DNA of 44,290 nucleotides. Source: Deltaproteobacteria bacterium (lineage in GTDB: Bacteria; Myxococcota_A; Polyangia; JAAYKL01). A program made the translations under genes and the position numbers. The notes under the pieces are model-generated. The model worked only from the letters and a program-made list of their open reading frames with translations, was not told the DNA's origin and searched no databases. Of the stretch, positions 1 to 7,933 are shown piece after piece (position 1 is the first letter of the stretch; each line of letters opens with the position of its first letter). The stretch covers positions 1 to 44,290 of the forward strand of contig JAUVDV010000046.1 in NCBI GenBank assembly GCA_030595125.1, in the 5' to 3' direction.

Positions 1-76
1 TCACGGTCACGCCGTCTTGCTCAACCTCGCGCAACACCCGAACGATCTGCTCTTCTTTGAATCTCTTTCCACGCAT
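1..76 (-). CDS. IS3-family transposase OrfA, N-terminal fragment
   Basis: Reading the minus strand from the ATG at 76, the first 25 residues begin MRGKRFKEEQIVRVLREVE. This matches the opening of IS3-family OrfA proteins, whose N-terminal helix-turn-helix binds the element's ends and which is usually joined to OrfB by a -1 frameshift to make the DDE transposase. The start is supported by AGGAGG four bases upstream. The rest of the gene lies beyond the left edge, so it is not known whether the element is complete. The family call rests on a short stretch, but the KRF-x-EEQI pattern is characteristic. Confidence 0.65.
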   Translation of the reverse strand, partial: MRGKRFKEEQIVRVLREVEQDGVTV

Positions 77-141
77 GGGTCCTCCTGTTTCTACAGGAAT
101 ACCCTCTCACTGCGGCTGGTACTAAAAATGGGAGCAACCCA
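1..141 (-). mobile_element. End of an IS3-family insertion sequence, cut by the window edge
   Basis: The first bases carry the start of an IS3-type orfA reading leftward out of the window. About 65 bases of upstream sequence would form the terminal region of the element. The outer boundary is not resolved: a T/A-rich block around 121-130 looks like part of a terminal repeat, but the other end lies outside, so no inverted-repeat partner or target duplication can be compared. The neighbouring open frame (from 142) continues upstream without a stop through this end to position 61, as expected if the element landed inside that gene. Confidence 0.5.
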
Positions 142-894
142 GTGTACCTGTACATCTATCGCAGTCGGCAGGATGAAATCGACAATGAAAAAAGCTGCGA
201 GGTCCTAAACCGAACGGCCACGGAACTGCGCCGTGCCAAATTACTCATGTCTGCCATTAAAGTGCAGGAAAAAATGATCGAACTGTACCCGGAATGTGAG
301 TATTCCAACGCTGCTTTCCCCAATTATAGCTGCGACGAATTGCGACTCCAGGTTTACTCTCCAGTTACGCACTCTACATACAAACTTTACCCAGTCTTCC
401 CTGTTTGCGGCAATTGTTACGAACAGGACCGCGAGAGGCCAAAACGGAACAAAAAGGTCTTTGATAGCGAGCTTGCAACATATGCCGATAGATGCGAGGA
501 AGCATCCGAGATCACCGCAGAAATAATCGGTTACATAGAATATCTCGAAGCAACTGAAGAACACGAATCTGCTTTAAGAAACGCCAACGGTTTGGCCAAG
601 CTGCTTGAAAAGACGCGTCCGGAAATTGCCGCCTTGGCTGAGATGAAAGCTGGTGAAATACTGGTTAGGATGGCGAGGGACGAGCCAAGTGATGAAAACC
701 TGATTGGAATTCAAACTCACTTCAAGGCCTTTCTGAAACGGTACCATAAACACAAATTTATTGATCTGGAAATACGCGCATGGGTTCACCTTGGCGATTC
801 ATACAAACAGCAAAAAGAGCCAGACCTCAAAAAAGCGAACAAGGCTTACCAAAAAGCCGATAGCCTTTACGAAGCATCTCAAGCAGCCCATTGA
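142..894 (+). CDS. TPR-like helical repeat protein, probably truncated at its 5' end
   Basis: A 250-codon frame rich in Lys, Glu and Ala helices. The last 35 or so residues (AWVHLGDSY followed by KKANKAYQKADSLYE) fit a tetratricopeptide repeat, and an earlier segment (about residues 30-50) is a similar helical hairpin. TPR proteins scaffold protein complexes. There is no signal peptide and no Shine-Dalgarno site. The start shown is a GTG with nothing to recommend it, and the frame stays open to position 61, inside the probable IS end. The likeliest reading is the C-terminal part of a larger gene cut by the insertion. Base composition is more A/T-rich than the operon to its right. Function unknown. 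Confidence 0.5.
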   Translation: MYLYIYRSRQDEIDNEKSCEVLNRTATELRRAKLLMSAIKVQEKMIELYPECEYSNAAFPNYSCDELRLQVYSPVTHSTYKLYPVFPVCGNCYEQDRERPKRNKKVFDSELATYADRCEEASEITAEIIGYIEYLEATEEHESALRNANGLAKLLEKTRPEIAALAEMKAGEILVRMARDEPSDENLIGIQTHFKAFLKRYHKHKFIDLEIRAWVHLGDSYKQQKEPDLKKANKAYQKADSLYEASQAAH

Positions 895-1028
895 TGGTGT
901 AAAGAAGGCAATAGGGGTCAATTGGTCCCTTCCTCGGTCTCGGTGACGTCTGTCCGCCGTTGCGCTTTGGCGAGATCTTGGACTGATGTCTTTCGTCATT
1001 GGTCCCCAATCTGGTATGGTCAGGTGTC

Positions 1029-1568
1029 ATGGAAGACATGGAACCATGCAGAAAATGCGGCACGAAAAACCCCCGGAGCAATCAATACTGCCTGAGCTGC
1101 GGTGCGGTTCTCAACGTCTCCACGGCGATGGTCAGGGCTCAACCGAAGACCCTCTTGCCGTTCACGGATCGATTCCGCTGGCGCTGGGTTGTCCTGGGAA
1201 CCCTGGCTATCCTGGGAACAACTACGTTGGCTCTGGGGGGAGTCTTCGCAACAGCGATGCTTCTCCTGAAATCGGAACTGAAGACCGGATCTATTGGCAC
1301 CATCGGGGCGCGGATGCCCGGTCTGGCTGTCGCGGGGGCGGTGGTCTTCCTCGGGGCGTTTGCTCTGGGGGGATTGATAGTGGCGCGGATGTCCAGGGGA
1401 AAGACTATTGCCGAGCCGGCGCTCGCGGCCATACTCGTGCTGGGTCTCCTGGCGGCCGCGGGTTCAGCGTTGAGCCCGGACGCGCTGATGTTGGCGGCGG
1501 CGATGACGCTGCCGTGCGTTTTCATGGCAGCGCTGGGCGGCTGGTTCGGGGGGAGGCAGCGATCATGA
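1029..1568 (+). CDS. Zinc-ribbon protein with four membrane segments
   Basis: 179 residues. The N-terminus holds two paired cysteines (CRKC at about 6-9 and CLSC at about 20-23), a zinc-ribbon as in the zinc_ribbon_2 and related families. Four hydrophobic stretches follow, at about 52-76, 96-117, 128-147 and 152-173, so the ribbon probably sits in the cytoplasm on a small membrane anchor. The start is the ATG at 1029; another ATG three codons later is equally possible. The stop overlaps the next start (ATGA at 1565-1568), so translation is probably coupled to the Omp85 gene. It is first in a five-gene run that includes a sensor kinase. Specific function not recognised. Confidence 0.75.
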   Translation: MEDMEPCRKCGTKNPRSNQYCLSCGAVLNVSTAMVRAQPKTLLPFTDRFRWRWVVLGTLAILGTTTLALGGVFATAMLLLKSELKTGSIGTIGARMPGLAVAGAVVFLGAFALGGLIVARMSRGKTIAEPALAAILVLGLLAAAGSALSPDALMLAAAMTLPCVFMAALGGWFGGRQRS

Positions 1569-3154
1569 AGGCGATGACGTCACTCCTGTGCTCCGGCTTC
1601 TTAACGCTCGCCTCCCTTTGTGCTTCAGCCCAGGAGGATCCTCCAGGGGACGAGGCAACACAACCCGCGGAGAATGAACCGGAGGTGATCGTCGATCAAC
1701 AGACCGGCGAGACCATCACCGAGCCGGTGGTGTCCTGGGTGGAGGATCCCACCGAGCCGATGTTCGACGAGGAGGTCTCTCCCGTGTTCCTCAATGAGGA
1801 GGAAGGGCCGCCGGCGCCCCGGTACGGGCTTCAGAAGATCGTGATCAAGGGCAACCGAAAGACCATGCGGAGGGTGATCCTCCGATACCTGGACCTCAAG
1901 CCGGGGGAGGTGTTCTCGGTCAACGATCCCCGACTGGAGATGGCCCGGTACAGGCTCCTGGCCACCGGTTTTTTCACCAGCGTCAACATGTCCCTCAAAC
2001 GCGGAGAGCGCCGGGGCTGGGCCGTGCTCGTGATCCGGGTGAAGGAACGAAATACCATCCGCATCAAGGATTTCATGTTCGGGGTCTCCGAGATCACGCC
2101 CTACGGAAGTGTCGGCATGACCGACAACTCGTTTTTGGGCACGGGCATCCAGCTATCCGGCTCGGTTGTAGCTTCGAAGAAGCAGTTCGGTTACAGGTTG
2201 GCCCTCGCGGACGATCACTTTCTCAATACCGACGTGGGTCTTCACGTCGAGGGGCTTTACGCCAACGCCAGGGACTTTTTCGGGCATGACAGCATTCAGG
2301 TAAACGCGGCCGGGGACGATATCAACGAACCTTACGCGGTGCTCAATTACAAGCGAGCCGGGATCCAGATAGGCACCGGATACACACTGCTGCTCGACTA
2401 CTTCTTCTGGCTCGATTACCACATCGAGGCCATCAGCGCCGATGTGCCCACCGCAGGATCCCACTATTCCTTCGGCGAGCGCAGGCCAATCGAATTCGGC
2501 CACCTTCTTCCGGGAAACTCGGCCCTGTCCTCCATCATGTTCGGCCTGGCGAGAGATACCAGGGATCATCAGGTTCTTCCGTCTGAAGGGTCACTGACTG
2601 ACTTCACGGTGGAGCTCTCCACCGAGGTGATCGGATCCGATTACGACTACTCCAAGTTCACCCTCGCTCACGACACCTATTTCCCGCTGGGCAAGGGCCA
2701 CTCAATCAGGCTCGGTCTGTTCGGCGGGCTCATCATGGGCGACTCTCCGTTCTACAACCAGTTCTTCGTGGGGGACTATTCGGCGTTCATCCCGTCGCGC
2801 CTTCTGGAGCTCAACTTCTCCCACCTGCAGTCCGCTCTGCTCGGCACGTCGGTGCAGGAGATGCGATACGAGGATATGGTGGGTAACCTGAACCTCGAGT
2901 ACTCCATACCGTTCTATCGCGGCGCCGGTTTGATATACGGAATAAACGGTTTCGTCGGCGCGGGCATCTTCGCCATAGCTTCCAGGGAGGACCTGCGGAC
3001 TGATCCCAAGGGATATCAGGGATACGAGGTTGTTCCCATGGATCTGACCTTCGATCTCGGCGTCCGAATCGATACAAAAATCGGCGTGATCATTTTTTCC
3101 ATGTCCAACCTCTTCCGCCTGATTCCAAACCTGGGATCGGAGATGGCCGAATGA
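1565..3154 (+). CDS. Omp85/BamA-family outer-membrane protein with one visible POTRA domain
   Basis: 529 residues. A signal peptide (about 1-23, ending ASAQ) is followed by an acidic, Pro-rich stretch. One clear POTRA domain lies at about 85-165: IVIKGNRKT, then LDLKPGEVF, then the LLATGFFTSVNM strand. A C-terminal Omp85 beta-barrel fills the rest, including the DTRDH...PSEGS segment typical of the barrel. The family inserts proteins into, or moves them across, the outer membrane. BamA has five POTRA domains, so this is a shorter relative (TamA-like or accessory), not the essential BamA. Its start overlaps the upstream stop and its stop overlaps the downstream start (ATGA at 3151-3154). It shares an operon with an exported DUF4390-like protein and a sensor kinase. 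Confidence 0.85.
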   Translation: MKAMTSLLCSGFLTLASLCASAQEDPPGDEATQPAENEPEVIVDQQTGETITEPVVSWVEDPTEPMFDEEVSPVFLNEEEGPPAPRYGLQKIVIKGNRKTMRRVILRYLDLKPGEVFSVNDPRLEMARYRLLATGFFTSVNMSLKRGERRGWAVLVIRVKERNTIRIKDFMFGVSEITPYGSVGMTDNSFLGTGIQLSGSVVASKKQFGYRLALADDHFLNTDVGLHVEGLYANARDFFGHDSIQVNAAGDDINEPYAVLNYKRAGIQIGTGYTLLLDYFFWLDYHIEAISADVPTAGSHYSFGERRPIEFGHLLPGNSALSSIMFGLARDTRDHQVLPSEGSLTDFTVELSTEVIGSDYDYSKFTLAHDTYFPLGKGHSIRLGLFGGLIMGDSPFYNQFFVGDYSAFIPSRLLELNFSHLQSALLGTSVQEMRYEDMVGNLNLEYSIPFYRGAGLIYGINGFVGAGIFAIASREDLRTDPKGYQGYEVVPMDLTFDLGVRIDTKIGVIIFSMSNLFRLIPNLGSEMAE

Positions 3155-3816
3155 TCGCGAGCCGTGCCATCTTCCGGTACCTTGCCGCGGCGATCGTCAT
3201 TGTACTGATCGTCGCCGTCATCCCCGCGTCCGCCGGCGCTCGCAAGCGAAAGGTCGGACTGAAGATCGGCGGGGACACGCTCTACACCACCTTCAGCTAC
3301 AAGGACGCCTTCACCAAGAGCATTTTGAAAAAGCTCGACTCCGGTCTCCCGACGAAGATGGTGGCGCAAGTGGTTCTGGAGTCCAAGAAGGGCAAGTCGA
3401 TAACCTACTGGGCACGATCCATCGAGATTATCTACGACCTGTGGGAAGAGCATTTCGCCATCACTGTGCAGGACAACGCGGGACGGCGGAGCACGAAGGT
3501 CAAGACCGCCGCAGAGGCAATCAGGATCGCCGGCATTCTGTGGCGCGCGCCGGTGGTCGCAAATATCTCCGGCCTCAAGAACGGGGTGTACCGCCTTCGC
3601 GTCCTGGTCGAGGTCAACCCTGTCTCCGAGGAGATGGTCCGCAACATCCAACGCTGGATCTCAAAACCCAGGGGAGGACACGGCAACATAGAAACGCGAA
3701 GCAATTTCTTCGGGTCCTTCGTCGGTCATTTTGTGGACAGGGGAATCGGACAGGCTGACAAGACCGTGTCCTTCCGCTCCCAGTGGTTCACGCTCGGAGA
3801 ACAGGGCAACAAATGA
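3151..3816 (+). CDS. DUF4390-like exported protein
   Basis: 221 residues with an N-terminal membrane or signal segment (about 9-30, ending in SAGA). The body has the pattern I associate with DUF4390: a KDAFTKSILKKLDSGLP block, a strand with a conserved Trp, then TAAEAIRIAGILW. In several proteobacteria DUF4390 genes sit directly before an NtrY-like sensor kinase, and the same order is seen here, which supports the assignment. The start overlaps the Omp85 stop and its own stop overlaps the kinase start (ATGA at 3813-3816). The role is not established; the arrangement suggests a periplasmic partner of the kinase. The family name comes from memory of the pattern, not from a search. Confidence 0.65.
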   Translation: MIASRAIFRYLAAAIVIVLIVAVIPASAGARKRKVGLKIGGDTLYTTFSYKDAFTKSILKKLDSGLPTKMVAQVVLESKKGKSITYWARSIEIIYDLWEEHFAITVQDNAGRRSTKVKTAAEAIRIAGILWRAPVVANISGLKNGVYRLRVLVEVNPVSEEMVRNIQRWISKPRGGHGNIETRSNFFGSFVGHFVDRGIGQADKTVSFRSQWFTLGEQGNK

Positions 3817-5315
3817 CCCGCCGCCTGGATGTCAAGATCGTCCTCATGCTCCTGTTCACGGCGCTGGTCCCCCTGTCCGTTTCCGTCTACCTGGTGGCCG
3901 AAGCGGTAAACACCTCCCTGGACGTGGGGCTCAACGAGGAAATCGCCGGCCAGATCGAGCGCGGCGTGGACATCCACAGGAAGTACATAGAGGAGGTCAA
4001 GGAGAAGCAGCGCGCCAGACTGGAGCATATTGTCGACTCGGCGGCGCTCCACCAGGCTGCAAGCACTTCGCAAGAGGAAAAGGTGAAGGAGGTCCTCGAA
4101 GGCTTTCTGTCCGGGGATGACGCCATACGCTCAATACGGTTGAGCGGCCCCGATGGCAGGGCCGTGAAGGTAGAGGCAGTGGATGACCCCTCCGCCGCCC
4201 CGGTGCGCACTCTCACTCGTAACGCCGAGGTGAACATCGGACCATACACGTCGGCGGAGATGGTGTTCGGAATAAAAGCATCGATCATAGACGGTTTCGC
4301 AAAGGCCGGTCAGGATATGATCACCTACAAGGCCCTTGCCAGCGCACCGCCTGCGTATCTCAATCGCCGGGTGATTTTCGTCTACCTGATACTGCTCGCC
4401 GTGATAGTGGCGGGGAGCATCACGGGAGGTGTCTTCTGGACCCGGCGCCTGGTGCGCAGGATCCATCGCCTGAGCGAGGCCACCACTGCGGTTGCGCATG
4501 GCGACATGTCGGTGCGGGTGGATCCCGGAGGAGGAGACGAGGTCGGCGCTCTCGTGGAGTCGTTCAACGGCATGGTCGCGGAGCTGTCGGTGAGCCGCAC
4601 CAGGATCGAGTACCTGCAGAAGATCTCCGCATGGCAGGAGATGGCCCGCCGACTGGCTCACGAGATCAAGAACCCGCTAACGCCCATTCACCTGGCGGCC
4701 CAGCAACTCAGGGAGAAGTACCAGCAAGGCGATCCCGAGTTCGAGCGTCTCCTCGATCAATCCACCGAGATCATCGAGGAGGAAGTGGCCACCTTGCGCC
4801 GCCTCACATCGGACTTCTCGTCCTTCGCAAGGCTACCGGAGGTCAAACCCGAGATCATGAACCTGCAGGATTTCCTGGAGGAGTGTGAATCGTCCCTCAG
4901 CCACATCTCGGAGCTCGGCGACGTGGCCATGGTCTGGGAAATACCGTCCGAGCCGATCCCCGTGAGCATCGATCGCATGATGTTGAAACGGGTGATCGAC
5001 AACCTCACCAGAAACGCCGCCGAGGCGCTCGTCAACGCAGATGTACTCGAACCGCAGATCCGGATCCACGCCTCGAAGCGCGAGCAATCCAAACACCCGG
5101 AGGTAATGATCCGAGTCGAGGACAACGGGCCGGGAATCATGCCCGAACATCATCCATCCATCTTCGATCCGTATTTCACGACCAAAACCGAGGGCACCGG
5201 CCTCGGACTCGCCATCTCCAAGAAGATAGTGCTCGAGCATGGGGGGCGAATATGGATCGACGAGGCCTCAAAAAACGGCGCAATATTTGTGGTCGTTCTC
5301 CCCATGCGCGATTGA
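3813..5315 (+). CDS. NtrY-like membrane sensor histidine kinase
   Basis: 500 residues. Membrane helices at about 8-30 and 188-212 flank a periplasmic sensor region. A HAMP linker follows at about 213-262. The HisKA box has the NtrY-type sequence EMARRLAHEIKNPLTPI with phospho-acceptor His283. The ATPase domain has its N box (NLTRNAAEAL), G1 (DNGPGI), F box (FDPYFTTK) and G2 (GTGLGLAI), so all catalytic elements are present. The start at 3813 overlaps the upstream stop; a GTG ten codons earlier is less likely. No response-regulator gene adjoins it, unlike ntrY-ntrX pairs, so its partner must be elsewhere. Coupling to an Omp85 and an exported protein suggests it monitors the envelope. This is inference. 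Confidence 0.9.
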   Translation: MTRRLDVKIVLMLLFTALVPLSVSVYLVAEAVNTSLDVGLNEEIAGQIERGVDIHRKYIEEVKEKQRARLEHIVDSAALHQAASTSQEEKVKEVLEGFLSGDDAIRSIRLSGPDGRAVKVEAVDDPSAAPVRTLTRNAEVNIGPYTSAEMVFGIKASIIDGFAKAGQDMITYKALASAPPAYLNRRVIFVYLILLAVIVAGSITGGVFWTRRLVRRIHRLSEATTAVAHGDMSVRVDPGGGDEVGALVESFNGMVAELSVSRTRIEYLQKISAWQEMARRLAHEIKNPLTPIHLAAQQLREKYQQGDPEFERLLDQSTEIIEEEVATLRRLTSDFSSFARLPEVKPEIMNLQDFLEECESSLSHISELGDVAMVWEIPSEPIPVSIDRMMLKRVIDNLTRNAAEALVNADVLEPQIRIHASKREQSKHPEVMIRVEDNGPGIMPEHHPSIFDPYFTTKTEGTGLGLAISKKIVLEHGGRIWIDEASKNGAIFVVVLPMRD

Positions 5316-5346
5316 CGCCGGGCGATATCGTGAATATCTGTTCCGC

Positions 5347-5907
5347 ATGAGCAACCCAGACAACAATACTGCTTCAACGCGAACGACTCGCAAGAACGGC
5401 ATCGCCTCCAGGATCGGACTGGTGATCATCGCCGGGCTGGTAATCTACTTCGGCTCCATGATCTGGGGCGGTAGCCTCCTTGAGGACGGCTCCGATGCTC
5501 CCCTGTGGACCTTGCCCATAGCTGACGGCTCCGGGCAGAAGCTGTCGCTGCAGGATCTGCGGGGAAAGGTCGTGGTGCTCGATTTCTGGTCGACAACGTG
5601 CCCCCCGTGCATGAAAGAAATGAAGGAACTGGAAAAAATCTGGCGCCGGATGAAGTCGCGGGAGGTCGTGGTGGTCGGCGTCGCCTGCGGCGGGGAGACT
5701 CTGGCCGAGGTGACCGACTTCGGATCTCGAAAAAACGTGGAGTATCAGCTGGTCGTGGACAAGACCGGCACCGTATCGGACACTTACCTGGTGCGGTCCC
5801 TTCCAACAATCTACATCATCGACCGGGACGGAAAGATCGCCGACTCTCATCGGGGATTCTGGGACGGAACCAACGTCGCAAAGGCAGTGAACCGCGCCCT
5901 CGATTAG
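5347..5907 (+). CDS. TlpA/ResA-like membrane-anchored thiol-disulfide oxidoreductase
   Basis: 186 residues. A membrane anchor lies at about 22-41. It is followed by a TlpA-type thioredoxin domain with the active site CPPC (Cys85, Cys88) after the strand VVVLDFWSTT, and a cis-proline loop in SLPTIYIIDRDG. Such proteins reduce or shuffle disulfides on the outer face of the inner membrane, for example in cytochrome c maturation. The start is the ATG at 5347, 31 bases after the kinase stop, so it probably ends the same operon. No cytochrome or ccm genes are visible nearby, so the substrate is unknown. A hairpin follows at 5912-5933. Confidence 0.88.
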   Translation: MSNPDNNTASTRTTRKNGIASRIGLVIIAGLVIYFGSMIWGGSLLEDGSDAPLWTLPIADGSGQKLSLQDLRGKVVVLDFWSTTCPPCMKEMKELEKIWRRMKSREVVVVGVACGGETLAEVTDFGSRKNVEYQLVVDKTGTVSDTYLVRSLPTIYIIDRDGKIADSHRGFWDGTNVAKAVNRALD

Positions 5908-5911
5908 CCCT

Positions 5912-5933
5912 TTTCGGGTGTAACATCCCGAAA
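5912..5933 (+). terminator. Possible terminator hairpin after the sensor-kinase operon
   Basis: TTTCGGG (5912-5918) pairs with CCCGAAA (5927-5933) around an 8-base loop, starting five bases after the tlpA-like stop. No run of T follows, only an A-rich stretch, so it is a weak intrinsic terminator at best. Confidence 0.4.
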
Positions 5934-6077
5934 TAAATAAAGAATAAAAGTGACTGGCACCGTTCCGGGGGGCTACTTTTCAAATTTGAAAATCTTACTT
6001 TCACACGTGTATTACGAATCCACATATTCTCAAATCCCGGGCCCGCCCGTTCTTTTCTCAACAAAACAAAAAATCTG

Positions 6078-6124
6078 CGATATCAAACAGTTACTGAGCA
6101 ATATCCGCGACATCAAACAGTTAC
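6078..6124. repeat. Two direct copies of a 17-base motif, 30 bases apart
   Basis: The motif CGAYATCAAACAGTTAC occurs at 6078-6094 and 6108-6124. It lies in the A/T-rich gap between the tlpA-like gene and the lipoprotein gene ending at 6376. The copies differ at one base. It may be a pair of binding sites or a remnant of a 30-base tandem repeat; no gene assignment supports either. Confidence 0.5.
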
Positions 6125-6195
6125 AAAATAAAGGGGATTTCTGGCACATGTCTTGCTGCAGTCTAGGGGCAATGCCCGATGCAAAGGAGACATCC

Positions 6196-6354
6196 ATGCT
6201 CGACAATATGCAAAAAGAGACCGACGGCATTTGGGCAGGCGCGGTCAAAAATACTTCAGACATTCCCCCTGAAAAGATTCCTCTGGGAGCGCGTGAAACA
6301 GTCCGCACGACAAAGATGAGAAAATCGAAGCAGAAAACCCATTCCGGGCAATGA
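6196..6354 (+). CDS. Possible small protein, unknown
   Basis: A 52-codon frame opens at an ATG preceded by AAAGGAG at 6183-6189 with six bases between, an ideal ribosome site. The product begins MLDNMQKETDGIWAG, is hydrophilic and becomes strongly basic at the end (TTKMRKSKQKTHSGQ), with no membrane segment. I recognise no family. It lies in an otherwise gene-poor 468-base gap (5908-6375) that also holds the hairpin and direct repeats listed separately. The ribosome site is the only real support; composition is unremarkable. Confidence 0.35.
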   Translation: MLDNMQKETDGIWAGAVKNTSDIPPEKIPLGARETVRTTKMRKSKQKTHSGQ

Positions 6355-6375
6355 CTCCAACCCCTGGTTAATAAC

Positions 6376-7860
6376 CTACTCGATCCACACAGACAGTGAA
6401 AACTCCCCGGCGAACTCGTCTGCACCGCTCGCAAAGGTATCGGCCACCACCAGATAGCGACCCGGCGTGATGTCGTAAGTGAACGACTCGTGCCCACGTG
6501 CCAGACACGCGTCCGCGTCGTCGCCCTCGAGTAGATGGATGTCGATGTCCACCGGCGACACACAGTCGACCACCACGTTCAGGGTTCCCTCCTCGTCGGT
6601 GGTGAACACGTACACGATCTCATTGCCCGACTCATCGATCGTGGAACAGTTGTACACATCAAACTCATCCGCCGTGGCCGTGGAAGTATCCCCTTCCTCG
6701 TCCGCGGGAAGCTCGATCTCGAACGGGCACTCGTGGGAGCCGTCGGGTTCACACGGGTACCAGACCTGAGGGTGGATATCCCTCACGTCCACCAGGAAGT
6801 AGTTGACGTGATCCCCCTCCTCTGTCCAGGCGGCATTGATGAACTCGATCCAGCTTGCCATGCCTGGAATGACCTGGCATCCCGCCGACCACACGCTGAC
6901 GTGCGCGGAGCCCAGAGGTGCGTTCACCGATCCCATGTGGATATTGTGCCCGCTGCCCTCTCGGAAGTAGTCGTCGCCGTCCGGCGGTAACCAGCCGTTG
7001 CGATCATCGTCCCAGTGGCCATTGGCGTTGGTATCGTTCCTGACTCGGTACCAGATCTCGTCGATGTGCAGCGCGTTGTAGGGAGTGGATCCGTGCCAGC
7101 CGTTTATGTAGTGGTACCTCCGGTTGGGGCGCAGACTCGACGACGACTCGAAGCCGAAGTACTGATTGCCCACGTCGGTGTGGACCGCGAACTCCCTCAC
7201 GTGTTTGAAGCCGTCCCCGTCAACCCACATCAGCACCAGCGTGTCGTTGAAGAGGTCGGGGGTATTCCCGTGCCACTGGAAGGTCCCCGGGTAAGCCCCG
7301 CGCACCCCTACGACCGTCCGCACCTCCGGATCCGTGTCCACTGAGATGCCGGTGGTTTGCTCTGCGATTTCCCGGTACATGTCGTAGGCTTGATCCTGGG
7401 TGAGCAGGTGTGCACCGTAAGGCAGCTCATAACACCTGGTATCTTCTGACCAGGGAAGCCCCCGCTCGAACATGGGCATGTTGTCTTCGTAACCGGGGAG
7501 CACCAGATCCGCCTTCCCGCCTCCCTTGCCCTCGGGGATGACGTAAGTGTTCGGCGCCGGGGGTTCGATGTGGGCGGTCCAGCCGGGAGGCGCCTGGTTT
7601 TCGATGGTCCCGGGGGGGACTGTTTCAGGCCCATCCATGGCCGCAAAGGTCGCGAACTGCGCGTCGTAATCAAAGTTACAACTCTCCACCGCACTCGTAT
7701 CGGTGTCCGTATCCGTATCGGTATCCGCGTCACTGCCCGTATCGGTATCTGTGTTTGAGTCTGTATCAGTGTCGGCCACCTGCCCTCCCGACTTTGACTC
7801 ACAAGCTACAGTGAGCAGAACCACGGCCAGGAATCCCCAATGGATGTTCCATATTCTCAT
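6376..7860 (-). CDS. Lipoprotein with Asp/Thr linker, L,D-transpeptidase-like motif and C-terminal PPC-like domain
   Basis: 494 residues. A signal peptide leads to a candidate lipidated Cys20, then a DTDTDS-type linker (about 30-56). The middle contains IHMG with His308 and WSAGCQ with Cys328. The spacing HxG-x16-SxGC matches the YkuD (L,D-transpeptidase) catalytic signature and related phage-type domains. L,D-transpeptidases cross-link peptidoglycan or attach proteins to it. The last 90 residues (VVVDCVSPVDIDIHL ... YDITPGRYLVVAD) resemble a bacterial pre-peptidase C-terminal domain. The start is backed by GGAGGA. It is divergent from the glycosyltransferase at 7934. The enzymatic call rests on one motif; a non-catalytic surface protein is possible. 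Confidence 0.65.
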   Translation of the reverse strand: MRIWNIHWGFLAVVLLTVACESKSGGQVADTDTDSNTDTDTGSDADTDTDTDTDTSAVESCNFDYDAQFATFAAMDGPETVPPGTIENQAPPGWTAHIEPPAPNTYVIPEGKGGGKADLVLPGYEDNMPMFERGLPWSEDTRCYELPYGAHLLTQDQAYDMYREIAEQTTGISVDTDPEVRTVVGVRGAYPGTFQWHGNTPDLFNDTLVLMWVDGDGFKHVREFAVHTDVGNQYFGFESSSSLRPNRRYHYINGWHGSTPYNALHIDEIWYRVRNDTNANGHWDDDRNGWLPPDGDDYFREGSGHNIHMGSVNAPLGSAHVSVWSAGCQVIPGMASWIEFINAAWTEEGDHVNYFLVDVRDIHPQVWYPCEPDGSHECPFEIELPADEEGDTSTATADEFDVYNCSTIDESGNEIVYVFTTDEEGTLNVVVDCVSPVDIDIHLLEGDDADACLARGHESFTYDITPGRYLVVADTFASGADEFAGEFSLSVWIE

Positions 7861-7933
7861 CTTGTTCCTCCAAAGGACATTCTATCGTAAGATAAGGTCA
7901 GAGTCGGGCGTATTTTCAGCTCAGTCGGCAAAG

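Noticed and set aside
5950-6354. A 134-codon frame across the gap after the tlpA-like gene
   Set aside because: The first 82 codons have no ribosome site and look random; only the last 52 codons have an ideal one, so only those were kept, at low confidence.
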